Shown here one piece after another: positions 41,881 through 51,059 of a DNA stretch of 64,000 bases; the first letter of the stretch is position 1; each line of letters starts with the position of its first letter. The stretch comes from Frondihabitans sp. Leaf304 (GTDB taxonomy: Bacteria > Actinomycetota > Actinomycetes > Actinomycetales > Microbacteriaceae): NCBI RefSeq assembly GCF_001423105.1, contig NZ_LMNV01000002.1, forward strand, positions 1,532,242 to 1,596,241, in the 5' to 3' direction. The position numbers and the translations under genes were made by a program. The notes under the pieces are model-generated. The model had not been told where the DNA came from and did not search any database. It saw nothing but the letters and a program-made list of their open reading frames with translations.

Positions 41881-43290
41881 ATGACCGACGCCGCTCTCAC
41901 CGTCACCCGCCTGCGAGACGCGTTCGACGCGGGCCGCACCAAGCCGCTCGCCTGGCGCACGGCTCAGCTGACGGCCCTGCGCGCGTTGCTCGTCGACCAC
42001 TCCGCCGACCTCGAGCAGGCGCTGTTCGACGACCTGCACAAGAACGCCGACGAGGCGCGCCTCACCGAGATCGACATCGTCGTGGCCGAGATCGACCATG
42101 CGCTGGCTCATCTGCGCGAGTGGCTGCTGCCGAAGCGCAGCCCGGTGCCGCTTCTCATCGCGCCGGCGACCGCGCGGATCGTCCGCGAGCCGCTCGGGGT
42201 CGTCCTGATCATCGCGCCGTGGAACTACCCGGTGCAGCTCCTCCTCGACCCGCTGGTGGGGGCACTCGCGGCCGGAAACTCGGTCGTGCTGAAGCCGAGC
42301 GAGTTGGCGCCGGCCACCTCGGCGACTCTCGCCCGTCTTGTCGGTGAGCACTTGGATCCTGAAGCCGTTGCCGTGATCGAGGGCGGTGCCGACGCGACGA
42401 CGGAGCTGCTCGAACAGCGGTTCGACCACATCTTCTTCACCGGGGGCGAGCGCGTCGGGCGGATCGTCGCCAGGGCCGCGGCCGAGCAGCTGACACCGGT
42501 CACGCTCGAACTCGGGGGCAAGTCGCCGGTGTGGATCGACGACACGGTCGACCTGCACGTCGCCGCGAAACGCATCGCCTGGGGCAAGTTCATGAACGCG
42601 GGGCAGACCTGCGTCGCGCCCGACTACATCCTGACCACTCCCGCGCTCGCGCCCAGCCTCATCGAGGCTGTCGCGCAGGCGATCCACGGTTTCTACGGGG
42701 ACGATCCGGCCGTCAGCCACAGCTACGGTCGCATCGTCTCGGACGCGCAGTTCGACAGGCTCGTCGCTCTGCTCCCGGAGAGCGGCCCCGACGGAGAGCC
42801 GACAGGCGGTGCGGTGCTCGGCGGCCGGCACCATCGCGCCACCCGGTACCTCGAACCGACCATCCTCTCGGGCGTGAGCCTCGACGACGAGATCATGCAG
42901 AACGAGATCTTCGGGCCGATCCTGCCGATCGTCGAGGTGCGCGACCTCGACGAGGCGATTCGCGTCATCCGGTCGCGTCCGAAGCCGCTCGCCCTCTACG
43001 CGTTCACCGAGTCGGAAGAGGCGAGGCGCAGGATCCTGGAAGACACGTCGTCAGGAGCCGTCTCGTTCGGCGCTCCCTCGGCGCACCTGTCGGTCGCCGG
43101 TCTGCCGTTCGGCGGCGTCGGCACCAGCGGCATGGGCGCCTATCACGGCGAGCGCGGACTGCTGACGTTCAGCCACGAGAAAGCCGTGCTGTCGAAGCCG
43201 CTGCACCCCGACACTCTGCGCATCGCGTACCCGCCGTTCACGCGGGGCAAGGACGCGTTCGTGCGCGGCGTGCTGGGGCGGCTGCGCTGA
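41881..43290 (+). CDS. Aldehyde dehydrogenase, class 3 type
   Basis: 469 residues. VLIIAPWNYPVQLLLDPLVGALAAGN, FFTGGERVGRIVARAAA, catalytic Glu in LELGGKSPVWIDD and catalytic Cys in NAGQTCVAPDYIL, EIFGPILPIVEV and the end PFGGVGTSGMGAYHGERG fit ALDH3 enzymes, which oxidise fatty or aromatic aldehydes with NAD(P). No membrane anchor is evident. No operon partner; a family A palindrome follows 20 bp after its stop. Confidence 0.9.
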   Translation: MTDAALTVTRLRDAFDAGRTKPLAWRTAQLTALRALLVDHSADLEQALFDDLHKNADEARLTEIDIVVAEIDHALAHLREWLLPKRSPVPLLIAPATARIVREPLGVVLIIAPWNYPVQLLLDPLVGALAAGNSVVLKPSELAPATSATLARLVGEHLDPEAVAVIEGGADATTELLEQRFDHIFFTGGERVGRIVARAAAEQLTPVTLELGGKSPVWIDDTVDLHVAAKRIAWGKFMNAGQTCVAPDYILTTPALAPSLIEAVAQAIHGFYGDDPAVSHSYGRIVSDAQFDRLVALLPESGPDGEPTGGAVLGGRHHRATRYLEPTILSGVSLDDEIMQNEIFGPILPIVEVRDLDEAIRVIRSRPKPLALYAFTESEEARRRILEDTSSGAVSFGAPSAHLSVAGLPFGGVGTSGMGAYHGERGLLTFSHEKAVLSKPLHPDTLRIAYPPFTRGKDAFVRGVLGRLR

Positions 43291-43310
43291 CTCCGCCGGG
43301 CCTGCTTCCG

Positions 43311-43389
43311 AATTTGAAGGAGAAACGCGCGGCCGGCGACGAAGTCATGCGGATCGGGCGGGGTCGACGTCGCGGATCTCCTTCCAATT
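43311..43389. repeat. Palindrome family A, copy 2
   Basis: AATTTGAAGGAGAAAC (43311-43326) and GGATCTCCTTCCAATT (43374-43389), loop with GTCATGCGGATCGGGCGGGG. It follows the plus-strand ALDH gene; its core is inverted relative to copies 1, 3 and 4, which follow minus-strand genes, so all four have the same orientation with respect to the upstream transcript. Confidence 0.85.
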
Positions 43390-43483
43390 TGCAAATGGAG
43401 CCGGAAGAGCGAGCGACGTAACGTCCCGCCGACTCGTGGTAACTATTAGGGGTGACGACCCGACGCCTCCGAAGGAATCTGCC

Positions 43484-46141
43484 ATGACCGTATTCGAAGG
43501 CGCCCGACGCGGCGACGGCCACAGCCGCGAAGACGTGCGGGGCGCGGTCGACGCGTCTCTGCGCGAAGACGTCAGCTACCTCGGCAACCTGCTCGGCCGC
43601 GTGCTCACCGAGTCGGGTGGCGCCGATCTGCTCGCCGACGTCGAGCGCGTCCGCCGCTCCGTGATCGCCGCCTACGAGGGCGACGCCGATGCCTCGGTCG
43701 AGGCCGCGCAGCAGCACATCGACAGCCTCGATCAGGAGCGCGCCGAAGAGGTCGCTCGCGCGTTCACCTGTTACTTCCACCTGTCGAACCTCGCCGAGGA
43801 GCACCACCGCGTGCGCGTTCTGCGCCGCCGCGGGTCGACCGCCGGGTCGGCCTCCGACTCGCTCACCGCGACCCTCGATCTGCTGACCGACGAGGTCGGA
43901 GCCGAGCAGGCCGCCGAGCGCCTGCAGAATCTCCGCTTCCAGCCCGTGCTGACCGCTCACCCGACCGAGGCCCGCCGCCGCGCCGTCGCTTCGGGCATCC
44001 GCCGCATCAGCGACCTGCTCGAGGCGCGCGACCGGAGCGAGAACGACGTCGAGACCGCTGCCGTCGAGCGCCGGCTGCTCGAAGAGATCGACACTCTGTG
44101 GCGCACCTCGCCGATCCGGACGACCCGGCCGACCCCTCTCGACGAGGTCCGCACGGCGATGAACATCTTCGACCAGACCCTGTTCGAGGTCGTGCCGCGC
44201 GTCTACCGCCTGCTCGACGACCGTCTGCAGGGGCCTGACGCCGGGGCTAAGCCGCCCGTCGCCCCCGCGTTCCTCCGCCTCTCGAGCTGGATCGGCGGCG
44301 ACCGCGACGGCAACCCGCACGTGACCGCCGACGTGACGCGCCAGGCCGCCGAGATCGCTGCCGAGCACGTGCTCCTCGGCCTCTACCGCGCCGCGTCGCG
44401 CATCGGCGGCACTCTCACGCTCGACGAGGACGACACCCCGCCCAGCGCAGGCCTCACTGCTCTCTCCGACGCGCAGTACGCCCTCGACCCCGACCTCGCC
44501 GGACGCATCGGGCTCCGCTCGCCGCAAGAGACCCACCGCCGCGCGCTCCTCTTCATCTCGGCGCGCATCGAGGCCACCCGCCGCGGCGACGCCCTCGGCT
44601 ACTCCTCCCCCGACGTGCTGCTCGACGAGCTGCGCACCATCCAGTTGTCTCTCCGCGACGCCGGGGCCCACCGCGCCGCCTACGGCGAGCTGCAGGGGCT
44701 GATCTGGCAGGTCGAGACGTTCGGCTTCCACCTCGCCGAACTCGAGGTGCGCCAGCACTCGCAGGTGCACCGCAACGCCCTCGCCGAGGTGCGGGCGGGC
44801 GGCGAGCTCAGCCCAATGACCGTCGAGGTGCTCGAGGTCTTCCGCACCATCGCCTCGCTGCAGAAGCGCTACGGGCATCGCGCGGCCGCTCGGTACATCG
44901 TGTCGTTCACGCAGTCGTCCGCCGACATCGAGAACGTGTTCGCGCTGGCGGAGATCGCTTCAGGATCCGGCGAAGCCGCACCCGTGCTCGACGTGATTCC
45001 GCTGTTCGAGACGTTCGCCGACCTGTCGGCGAGCACTCGGATCCTGAGCGAGGCTCTCGCAAGCGAGCCGTACCAGGCACGCCTCGAAGCCACGGGCCGC
45101 AAGGTCGAGGTCATGCTCGGCTACTCCGACTCGTCGAAAGACGTCGGGCCCGTGTCGGCGACCTTCGCCCTCTACGACGCGCAGGCGCGGATCGCCGACT
45201 GGGCCGAGTCGAACGACATCGAGCTGACGCTGTTCCACGGACGCGGCGGCGCAATGGGCCGAGGCGGCGGGCCAGCGAACGAGGCCGTCATGGCTCAGCC
45301 TCCCGGATCGGTCGACGGTCGCTTCAAGATCACCGAGCAGGGCGAGGTCATCTTCGCCCAGTACGGCGACAAGACGATCGCCGCGCGCCATATCGAGCAG
45401 ATGGCGGCCGCGACGCTGATGGCGTCGAGCCCGTCGAACGAGAAGCTCAACGCCGACGCGGCCGCCCGCTACGGGTCGCTCGCCGAGCAGATGGACGCGG
45501 CATCGCGCGAGCGCTTCTTCGCCCTCATCAAGGCCGACGGATTCGCGAAGTGGTTCGCGGCCGTCACCCCGATGGAAGAGATCGGCCTGCTCGCGCTCGG
45601 CTCCCGCCCGGCCCGCCGCGGCCTGTCGGTCGAATCGCTCGAAGACCTCCGGGCGATCCCGTGGGTGTTCTCGTGGTCGCAAGCCCGGATCAACCTGGCC
45701 GGCTGGTACGGCCTCGGGTCGGCGCTCGAGTCGATCGGCGACGTCGATGTGCTCCGCGACGCGTTCGCCAACTGGCCGCTGTTCGCCGCCATGATCAAGA
45801 ACGTCGAGATGTCGCTCGCGAAGACCGACGAGACGATTGCGCGCCAGTATCTGGCTCTCGCCGACCGTGCCGACCTCACGGACGCCGTGATGGACGAGAT
45901 GACACTGACCCGTGACTGGGTCATCAAGATCAGTGGATCGACGGATGTGCTCGGCGGTCGCCCTGTGCTCAGCCGCGCTGTGCGCCTCCGCAGCCCCTAC
46001 GTCGATGCCCTGTCGCTGTTGCAGCTTCGTGCGTTGCGCGGCATCCGTCGATCGGTGGAGAAGGATCCGGCTGACGCCGACCACCGCCTGTTGCTGCTGA
46101 CCGTCAATGGCATCGCCGCCGGCCTTCAGAACACCGGCTGA
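43484..46141 (+). CDS. ppc: Phosphoenolpyruvate carboxylase
   Basis: 885 residues. Converts PEP and bicarbonate to oxaloacetate, an anaplerotic reaction. Catalytic His in PVLTAHPTEARRRAV, WIGGDRDGNPHVTADVTR, EVMLGYSDSSKDVGP, the glycine loop FHGRGGAMGRGGGP and the carboxyl-terminal QNTG are all intact. ATG 43484 replaces the longer 43436 start because the preceding codons look untranslated. Preceded by a family A hairpin and followed by a convergent terminator. Confidence 0.97.
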   Translation: MTVFEGARRGDGHSREDVRGAVDASLREDVSYLGNLLGRVLTESGGADLLADVERVRRSVIAAYEGDADASVEAAQQHIDSLDQERAEEVARAFTCYFHLSNLAEEHHRVRVLRRRGSTAGSASDSLTATLDLLTDEVGAEQAAERLQNLRFQPVLTAHPTEARRRAVASGIRRISDLLEARDRSENDVETAAVERRLLEEIDTLWRTSPIRTTRPTPLDEVRTAMNIFDQTLFEVVPRVYRLLDDRLQGPDAGAKPPVAPAFLRLSSWIGGDRDGNPHVTADVTRQAAEIAAEHVLLGLYRAASRIGGTLTLDEDDTPPSAGLTALSDAQYALDPDLAGRIGLRSPQETHRRALLFISARIEATRRGDALGYSSPDVLLDELRTIQLSLRDAGAHRAAYGELQGLIWQVETFGFHLAELEVRQHSQVHRNALAEVRAGGELSPMTVEVLEVFRTIASLQKRYGHRAAARYIVSFTQSSADIENVFALAEIASGSGEAAPVLDVIPLFETFADLSASTRILSEALASEPYQARLEATGRKVEVMLGYSDSSKDVGPVSATFALYDAQARIADWAESNDIELTLFHGRGGAMGRGGGPANEAVMAQPPGSVDGRFKITEQGEVIFAQYGDKTIAARHIEQMAAATLMASSPSNEKLNADAAARYGSLAEQMDAASRERFFALIKADGFAKWFAAVTPMEEIGLLALGSRPARRGLSVESLEDLRAIPWVFSWSQARINLAGWYGLGSALESIGDVDVLRDAFANWPLFAAMIKNVEMSLAKTDETIARQYLALADRADLTDAVMDEMTLTRDWVIKISGSTDVLGGRPVLSRAVRLRSPYVDALSLLQLRALRGIRRSVEKDPADADHRLLLLTVNGIAAGLQNTG

Positions 46142-46182
46142 ATTTCTTGGGTGCGACGCGGCCCTCGGGCCGCCCCGCGCTT

Positions 46183-46239
46183 AACGAACACAGCGCAGAA
46201 TCCAAGCCGTCCGGCTCGCATCCTGCGCTGTGAGTCGTT
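46183..46239. terminator. Bidirectional terminator between ppc and the PRC-barrel gene
   Basis: CACAGCGCAG (46189-46198) pairs perfectly with CTGCGCTGTG (46223-46232), with AACGA/TCGTT extending the stem. The 24-nt loop and position between two convergent stop codons fit a shared terminator. Confidence 0.7.
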
Positions 46240-46596
46240 CTAGCGGCGGCCGAGGCGACGCTCGCCGCCGGAACCCGTCTGGTACGGCACCTCGTAGTAC
46301 GTGTAGATCGCGGGCTCGTCGGCTGCCTGCAGCTCGCCGTCGGTCGCGATGAACGGTGCGTCTTTGATCTTCTTCTTGCCGAATTCCACCTTGAGGTGCT
46401 TCGGCGCAACGGTGGCGCCCTGAAGCGGGACGAAGACGAGCTTCTTGCCGCCGAGCACACCAGTTTCGACCGTGGCGAATGCCGGCTGGTCGGTGGAGGT
46501 GTCGAAGTACAGGCTCTCGAGCGTGCCGACTTTGTCGCCGCTCTGGTCGACGACCGGCAGGCCGATCCAATCGCGCAGGTTCTCCGGTTCGAACAC
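46240..46596 (-). CDS. PRC-barrel domain protein
   Basis: 118 residues from GTG 46596, which follows AAGGAGG at 7 nt. Contains a PRC barrel (NLRDWIGLPVVDQSGDKVGTLESLYFD, QPAFATVETGVLGGKKLVFVP) and a C-terminal extension ending EVPYQTGSGGERRLGRR. PRC-barrel proteins include RNA-processing and photosynthesis-related proteins and many actinobacterial stress proteins of unknown role. Located at the edge of the envelope-stress locus. Confidence 0.85.
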   Translation of the reverse strand: MFEPENLRDWIGLPVVDQSGDKVGTLESLYFDTSTDQPAFATVETGVLGGKKLVFVPLQGATVAPKHLKVEFGKKKIKDAPFIATDGELQAADEPAIYTYYEVPYQTGSGGERRLGRR

Positions 46597-46705
46597 AGGT
46601 GCCTCCTTGTGGCGGGTCGGTGCCTCCGACCTCTGAGACAACGGTAGTCGGCTAGGCCGTGGCCTGTTCCCGCGCCGGAACGGCGTGGCGCTGGGCGGCG
46701 CGCGG

Positions 46706-46835
46706 CGAGATGGCCCTAATTACGTCGAACAGGGCCCGCAGCCGGAGATTCGGCCATCTCGCACCGCTCGAGAGCGAAAGCGCGCGCCGAGATCGCAATT
46801 GCGGTCGGTTCAGGACGACCACAAGTGCGATCTCG
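46706..46835. repeat. Pair of family B palindromes (56 + 48 bp)
   Basis: A long-type element (46706-46761, CGAGATGGCC..GGCCATCTCG) followed 26 bp later by a short-type element (46788-46835, CGAGATCGCA..GGTCG..CGACC..TGCGATCTCG). The same order and spacing occur in each 134-bp unit at 57.5 kb. Found downstream of the YqaE gene (28 bp after its stop). Confidence 0.85.
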
Positions 46836-46863
46836 GCGAGACCGTCAGGCGCAGGCCCGCAGC

Positions 46864-47025
46864 TCAGTTACGAGTGACGCGGTAGATGCCGTAGATGACG
46901 CCGGGCACGTGACCGAGAAGCTGCAGCAGGAACGCCCAAAGCACCTTGATACTGGGGCCGTCGACCAGGAGCACCGCGATGAACGGGAAGAAGAAACAAA
47001 GGACGATGAGAAGGATCTTGCGCAC
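46864..47025 (-). CDS. YqaE/Pmp3-family membrane protein
   Basis: 53 residues from GTG 47025. Two hydrophobic helices (KILLIVLCFFFPFIAVLLVDG and IKVLWAFLLQLLGHVPGVIYGIY) separated by the short GPS loop, the family hallmark. Pmp3/YqaE proteins are induced by salt, cold and membrane stress and influence membrane potential. Fits the surrounding envelope-stress cluster. Confidence 0.85.
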   Translation of the reverse strand: MRKILLIVLCFFFPFIAVLLVDGPSIKVLWAFLLQLLGHVPGVIYGIYRVTRN

Positions 47026-47054
47026 GGAGTGCCTGCTTTCTGAGGAGGGATCGG

Positions 47055-47465
47055 CTAATTGTTGCCGGTGAACTGACCGATGAGCTGCTGGATGAACGGA
47101 ATGACATCCTGCACCTGGTCGACGCTGGCGAAGGCCGTGGCGACCAGGGGCCAGAGCGAACCGACGAGAGTCGCGATGATGGCTGCGACAGCGGTGATCC
47201 AGGCCAGCGCCCCGATGCGGGCGACGAATGTCAGCACGAGGAATCCGAGCCCGACGAGGTAGCTGATCACGATCGCAGCGGTGATCGCCCCGACGGGAAC
47301 GCGCAGGGCTCCGAACGTGGTGGCGTCAGCCGCGCCGATCAGACCGAGAACGGGAAGAAGGATCCCGGCCACGATCACCACAGACACGATCACGCCGGTG
47401 ATCAGTGCTGCCCAGACCGCGCGGGGCCGGCGTCGCTGCCCCGCGCTGAACGAGCGGGTCTTCAC
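47055..47465 (-). CDS. Hypothetical membrane protein coupled to the Asp23-tail protein
   Basis: 136 residues with three to four hydrophobic helices (~17-45, 60-85, 88-112). The start overlaps the stop of the preceding gene by 4 nt (47462-47465), so it is translationally coupled to the Asp23 protein with the long repeat tail. No family recognised. Probably a membrane component of the same stress system. Confidence 0.7.
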   Translation of the reverse strand: MKTRSFSAGQRRRPRAVWAALITGVIVSVVIVAGILLPVLGLIGAADATTFGALRVPVGAITAAIVISYLVGLGFLVLTFVARIGALAWITAVAAIIATLVGSLWPLVATAFASVDQVQDVIPFIQQLIGQFTGNN

Positions 47466-48577
47466 GCCCGCGTCTCGTCACTGGCGGAAGTCGCCTTCGC
47501 GTCGAGCTGCACTCGGGGCGCGTCGGCCTGAGCATCGATCTCGGCGAGCTTCTCGTCCGCCTTGGCATCGAGTTCGTCGAGCTTCTCGTCGGCTTTCTCG
47601 TCGAGTTCGTCGAGCTTCTCGTCCGCCTTCGCCTCGAGCTCGTCGAGGGTTGAGACGGCCTCCGGGGTCGAGACAGCGCTCGGGGTCGAGACGGCATCAG
47701 CACCGGAGCGGTCGTCCGCAGCCGCCGCCACCTCGTCGGCCGTGGCTTCCGCCTTGGCCTGGAAGTCGGCTACGCGCTCGTCGGCCTTTGCGGAGAAGTC
47801 GGCGACCTTGTCGTCAGCCTGCGCCTTGAGCTCGCTGGCTTTCGCGCCGGCCTGCTCGACGAGGTCGGCGGCTCCGTTCCGCATCTCGCCGATCTTCGTG
47901 TCGGCCTGCGCCCGGAGGTCGTCGACCTTGGCGTCGGCATCGGCCTTGAGATCGCCAGCCTGCGCCTGCAGCTCGCCCGCCTTGTCACTGGCCTTGTCTC
48001 TCAGCTCGCCCGCCTTGTCGCCGGCCTGCTCGGCGAGATCGCCGGCCTTGTCTTTCAACTCGCCCGCCTTGTCGCCGGCCTGCTCGGCGAGATCGCCAGC
48101 CTTGTCTTTCAGCTCGCCCGCCTTCTCACCGGCACGGTCGATGGCGTCCAGAACCGCAGGATCCTTGTCGTACGGCCCGTGAATGTCGGTCACAGTGATG
48201 TTGACCACGACGCTGCCGGAGACGAGCTGCGTCGCCGCCCGGCTCACCTGGTCGCGCGTGGTCTCGACGACCTTGTCGACGGGGTGGGGGTACTCGACGA
48301 CGAGGTCGAGGTCGACCGTGGTGACGCCGTCCTCTTCGGACACCGTGACGCCCGGTGCACTCGACGTGCCGCGGATCTGCCGGCTGGCTCGGTCGAGGGT
48401 TCGGGCGGCGAGGCCACCCAGGTGGTGCACGCCGGTCACTCCGGAGGCGGTCTCGGCCACCGTCGTGCTGAGCAGCTGGGCCGGGCTCTCGTCGGCACCG
48501 TGGGTGGCGTCGATTCCGGTGAGGTCGACTGGGGAGGGCTGCGGACGGGTGGCGTCTCCCGTGACGGTGTCGGACAT
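47462..48577 (-). CDS. Asp23/Gls24 protein with long helical repeat tail
   Basis: 371 residues. Residues ~30-140 are an Asp23/Gls24 domain (AETASGVTGVHHLGGLAARTLDRA, VTVSEEDGVTTVDLDLVVEYPHPV, VVVNITVTDIHGP). Residues ~148-240 are near-perfect 11-residue helical repeats (GELKDKAGDLAEQAGDKA), and 310-355 carry a second set (DELEAKADEKLDELDEKADE). The tail resembles LEA/apolipoprotein-like amphipathic helices and probably binds membranes or shields proteins under stress. The nucleotide repeats could vary in number between strains. It lies downstream of the aquaporin gene (54 bp) and overlaps the next gene by 4 nt. Confidence 0.82.
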   Translation of the reverse strand: MSDTVTGDATRPQPSPVDLTGIDATHGADESPAQLLSTTVAETASGVTGVHHLGGLAARTLDRASRQIRGTSSAPGVTVSEEDGVTTVDLDLVVEYPHPVDKVVETTRDQVSRAATQLVSGSVVVNITVTDIHGPYDKDPAVLDAIDRAGEKAGELKDKAGDLAEQAGDKAGELKDKAGDLAEQAGDKAGELRDKASDKAGELQAQAGDLKADADAKVDDLRAQADTKIGEMRNGAADLVEQAGAKASELKAQADDKVADFSAKADERVADFQAKAEATADEVAAAADDRSGADAVSTPSAVSTPEAVSTLDELEAKADEKLDELDEKADEKLDELDAKADEKLAEIDAQADAPRVQLDAKATSASDETRA

Positions 48578-48631
48578 TCGGTTCTCCTTCGGTGAAGCGG
48601 AATAGCAGGATGGGACTCGGCGGGTGAGGGC

Positions 48632-49435
48632 CTAGTCGGTGAGGGCCAGGGCGCGGGTTCGCGACAGCTGGCGGTGGAGGATCCCGGCGATCGCGGCGCC
48701 GACGAGCGGAGCGACGAGGAAGACCCAGAGCTGCGAGAGCGCGGTGGGCCCGCCGTACAGTGCGGCGGCGATGGAACGGGCCGGGTTTACAGACGTGTTG
48801 CTGATGGGAATGCTGATCAGGTGGATCAGGGTGAGCGTCAGGCCGATTCCGAGCGGAGCGACAGCCTTGTATTCGGGCTTGGCGGTGATCGAGAGGATCA
48901 ATGCCACGAAGACGCCCGTGAGGATGACCTCGGTGAGGAAGACCGCTCCGAGCCCGAAGCCTCCGGGTGAGGCGTCTCCGAACCCGTTCGACGCGAATCC
49001 ACTGTCGCGGGCCGCGGCGAAGTAGTCTCCGGGGCCGCCCGCGGCGATGACGGCGAGCGCGCTGGAAGCCAGCGCACCGCCGACGATCTGGGCGACGACG
49101 TATCCGGGCACGTGACGCCACTCGGTGCGACCGGCGATGGCCAGACCGACCGTGACGGCGGGGTTGAAATGCCCGCCCGAGATGTGACCGACGGCGTAGA
49201 TGCCGGCCATGACCGTCAGCCCGAAGGCCAGGGCGACGCCGACGAAACCCACACCGAGCGTGTTGGCGCTGGTGGGGAACGCGGAGGCGTACAGGGCCGT
49301 GCCGACGCCGCCGAAGACCAGCAGGAATGTGCCGAAGACCTCGGCAAGGAGCCGGGAGGTGGCGGGGTAAGTCTGTGCCTTCTGACCGCGCTGTTCGGCG
49401 GTGGACCGGCTGACAGGGCGCTTGCCTGTGCTCAT
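48632..49435 (-). CDS. Aquaporin (MIP family water channel)
   Basis: 267 residues with six helices and both NPA boxes (SGGHFNPAVTVG and NTSVNPARSIA). Selectivity positions fit an AqpZ-like water channel. A hairpin separates it from the AmaP gene upstream; 54 bp downstream begins the Asp23-tail gene, so it probably heads a second transcript. Water flow under osmotic stress fits the locus. Confidence 0.92.
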   Translation of the reverse strand: MSTGKRPVSRSTAEQRGQKAQTYPATSRLLAEVFGTFLLVFGGVGTALYASAFPTSANTLGVGFVGVALAFGLTVMAGIYAVGHISGGHFNPAVTVGLAIAGRTEWRHVPGYVVAQIVGGALASSALAVIAAGGPGDYFAAARDSGFASNGFGDASPGGFGLGAVFLTEVILTGVFVALILSITAKPEYKAVAPLGIGLTLTLIHLISIPISNTSVNPARSIAAALYGGPTALSQLWVFLVAPLVGAAIAGILHRQLSRTRALALTD

Positions 49436-49464
49436 GAAAAACCTTTGTTCACGTGGTGAGTTGA

Positions 49465-49495
49465 GAGAGGGGCCCGGAGTACCCGAGCCCCTCTC
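49465..49495 (-). terminator. Terminator after the AmaP-like gene
   Basis: GAGAGGGGCCCGG and CCGAGCCCCTCTC form a stem about 15 bp past the stop codon of the last gene of the five-gene Asp23 operon. Confidence 0.65.
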
Positions 49496-49510
49496 GACGG
49501 AGACTCGAGA

Positions 49511-50116
49511 TCAGACGACGCGAGCGGTTCCGCTCATCTGGGCACGGAGACCGCCGACGATCTGCACGACGATCGGCGTCTGAGTGCCGAGGAGGGCATC
49601 CCACTCGGCAACCGCCTTGTCGACGGTGGCGCCGATGTCGACGGGCGAGACGCCGCGGCGGGTCTGCACGGTGACGCGAAGCACACTCTGCTTCTTGACC
49701 TCGAATGCAGTGACGTCGACCGAGATGATTCCGGGATCGCGGGTCAGGCTCTCTTCGAGAACCTGCTCGGCCACCTTGGCGTCGACGCTCAGGCTGCCGC
49801 CGGTCGTCTTGTCGCGACCCTCGCCGCTGTCGACGGTGAGGAGCGTGTTCGTGCGGCCATGCCCCTGACGAAAGATGAACCAGAGGAGCAGCACGATCAG
49901 CACGAGGGCTGCGGCCGCCACGACCCAGAGGATCCAGGGCTGGCCACCCGAGAGGGCATCGGACGTCGGCCCCGTGGCGTCGTCGGCACCCTGCGACACC
50001 GGCTTCTGCACGTCGGGCAGGAGGGCACCGACGGCGACTGCGCCGCCGGCGAGGAGGAGGACGAGCCCGATCACGAAGACGAGGGCGCGGTTGAGGAAGC
50101 GATTCGTGTTGGTCAT
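49511..50116 (-). CDS. AmaP-like alkaline-shock membrane anchor
   Basis: 201 residues. Two membrane helices (~10-33 and ~61-83: RALVFVIGLVLLLAGGAVAV, ILWVVAAAALVLIVLLLWF) followed by a cytoplasmic Asp23-like alpha/beta domain (ADAKVAEQVLEESL, ISVDVTAFEVKKQSVLRVTV). This layout is that of AmaP, which anchors Asp23 to the membrane in Firmicutes. Last gene of the operon; its start overlaps the previous stop by 1 nt. Confidence 0.8.
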   Translation of the reverse strand: MTNTNRFLNRALVFVIGLVLLLAGGAVAVGALLPDVQKPVSQGADDATGPTSDALSGGQPWILWVVAAAALVLIVLLLWFIFRQGHGRTNTLLTVDSGEGRDKTTGGSLSVDAKVAEQVLEESLTRDPGIISVDVTAFEVKKQSVLRVTVQTRRGVSPVDIGATVDKAVAEWDALLGTQTPIVVQIVGGLRAQMSGTARVV

Positions 50117-50691
50117 CAGCTCAGGGTTCCTTTCTCAGAGACGCGAACCCGAGAGCGGAGGCTCGGGCTGTAGTCGTACGACTTCAGCTCGTCGTTCACG
50201 GCCTCCTCGATGCTGCGGACGTCCGCCGCACGGCCCGACGTCGGTGTGACGTCGACGTCGACGGTGCGCTTGCCGACGGTGACCTTCACCTGGTCGGGAT
50301 CGATGTCTCCGGCGTAGGCGCCGGTCTGGGCCACGCTCTGCGCGATGACCCGATCGTCGACCACCGATGCAGTGCGCTCGGAGACCGAACCTCGACGCCC
50401 TTTTCGCCCGGGGGCGAGCGAGACGACGATGAGAACGAGCCCGATCACGGCGACGACGGCGCCTCCGGCGGTGAGGAGGCCGACCGGGCCACTCACGGCG
50501 CCGAGCGCAGCGACCACGGCGTCTTTCGGCGAGACGAGGAGTGCCGGCTGGCCCAGAGCGGCCAACACGGATTCCACGCCGAACCAGGCGAACACCACGA
50601 TCAGAAGGACGGCCAGTGCGATGGCGATGCCCGATCGGGAGGAATGGGTCTCACGGCGAACAACTCGCCGGTAGATCGCCGGGCTGGTCAT
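50116..50691 (-). CDS. DUF6286-like membrane protein of the Asp23 operon
   Basis: 191 residues. Two hydrophobic segments (~22-47 and ~72-96) and a C-terminal domain with strand-helix pattern similar to Asp23 halves (VKVTVGKRTVDVDVTPTSG, SIEEAVNDELKSYDY). Proteins of this type (DUF6286) regularly accompany actinobacterial Asp23 genes. ATG 50691 overlaps the previous stop by 4 nt, indicating coupling. Confidence 0.75.
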   Translation of the reverse strand: MTSPAIYRRVVRRETHSSRSGIAIALAVLLIVVFAWFGVESVLAALGQPALLVSPKDAVVAALGAVSGPVGLLTAGGAVVAVIGLVLIVVSLAPGRKGRRGSVSERTASVVDDRVIAQSVAQTGAYAGDIDPDQVKVTVGKRTVDVDVTPTSGRAADVRSIEEAVNDELKSYDYSPSLRSRVRVSEKGTLS

Positions 50692-51059
50692 GAGACCCTC
50701 TTTCGTTCTCGGAGTTCGACACCCGTGATTCGGAGGTCGACCCGCCCGACGGAGGAGCCGGTGAGCTCCAGGCATCGGTTGCGGATGGTGGTCTGGGCCG
50801 CGGTCAGACGCTCGAGCAGTGTTCCGTTCGAGCGACGCCCGACGACGCCGAGGGGGCTGATGTGGATGGGTGTCTTGGCGATCACGGTGAGCGAGCCGTT
50901 GTCGTCGGTGAGTTCCACCGAGACGTCGGACGCACTGACGCTGAGGGCGTCCGCGGTGACGGCCGACACGACCCGACGCACAGCGCGCGACGTGATCTTC
51001 GTACGACCGTGGAGGCCGGAGGTGGCCGGCACAGCGTCGGCCATCACCGCCGCGGTCAC
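50688..51059 (-). CDS. Asp23/Gls24-related protein
   Basis: 123 residues. A compact single domain: KITSRAVRRVVSAVTADALSV, DNGSLTVIAKTPIHISP, ERLTAAQTTIRNRCLELTG and VGRVDLRITGVEL. Order of strands and helices matches a diverged Asp23 domain without tail. Third gene of the operon; 4-nt overlaps on both sides. Confidence 0.75.
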   Translation of the reverse strand: MTAAVMADAVPATSGLHGRTKITSRAVRRVVSAVTADALSVSASDVSVELTDDNGSLTVIAKTPIHISPLGVVGRRSNGTLLERLTAAQTTIRNRCLELTGSSVGRVDLRITGVELRERKRVS

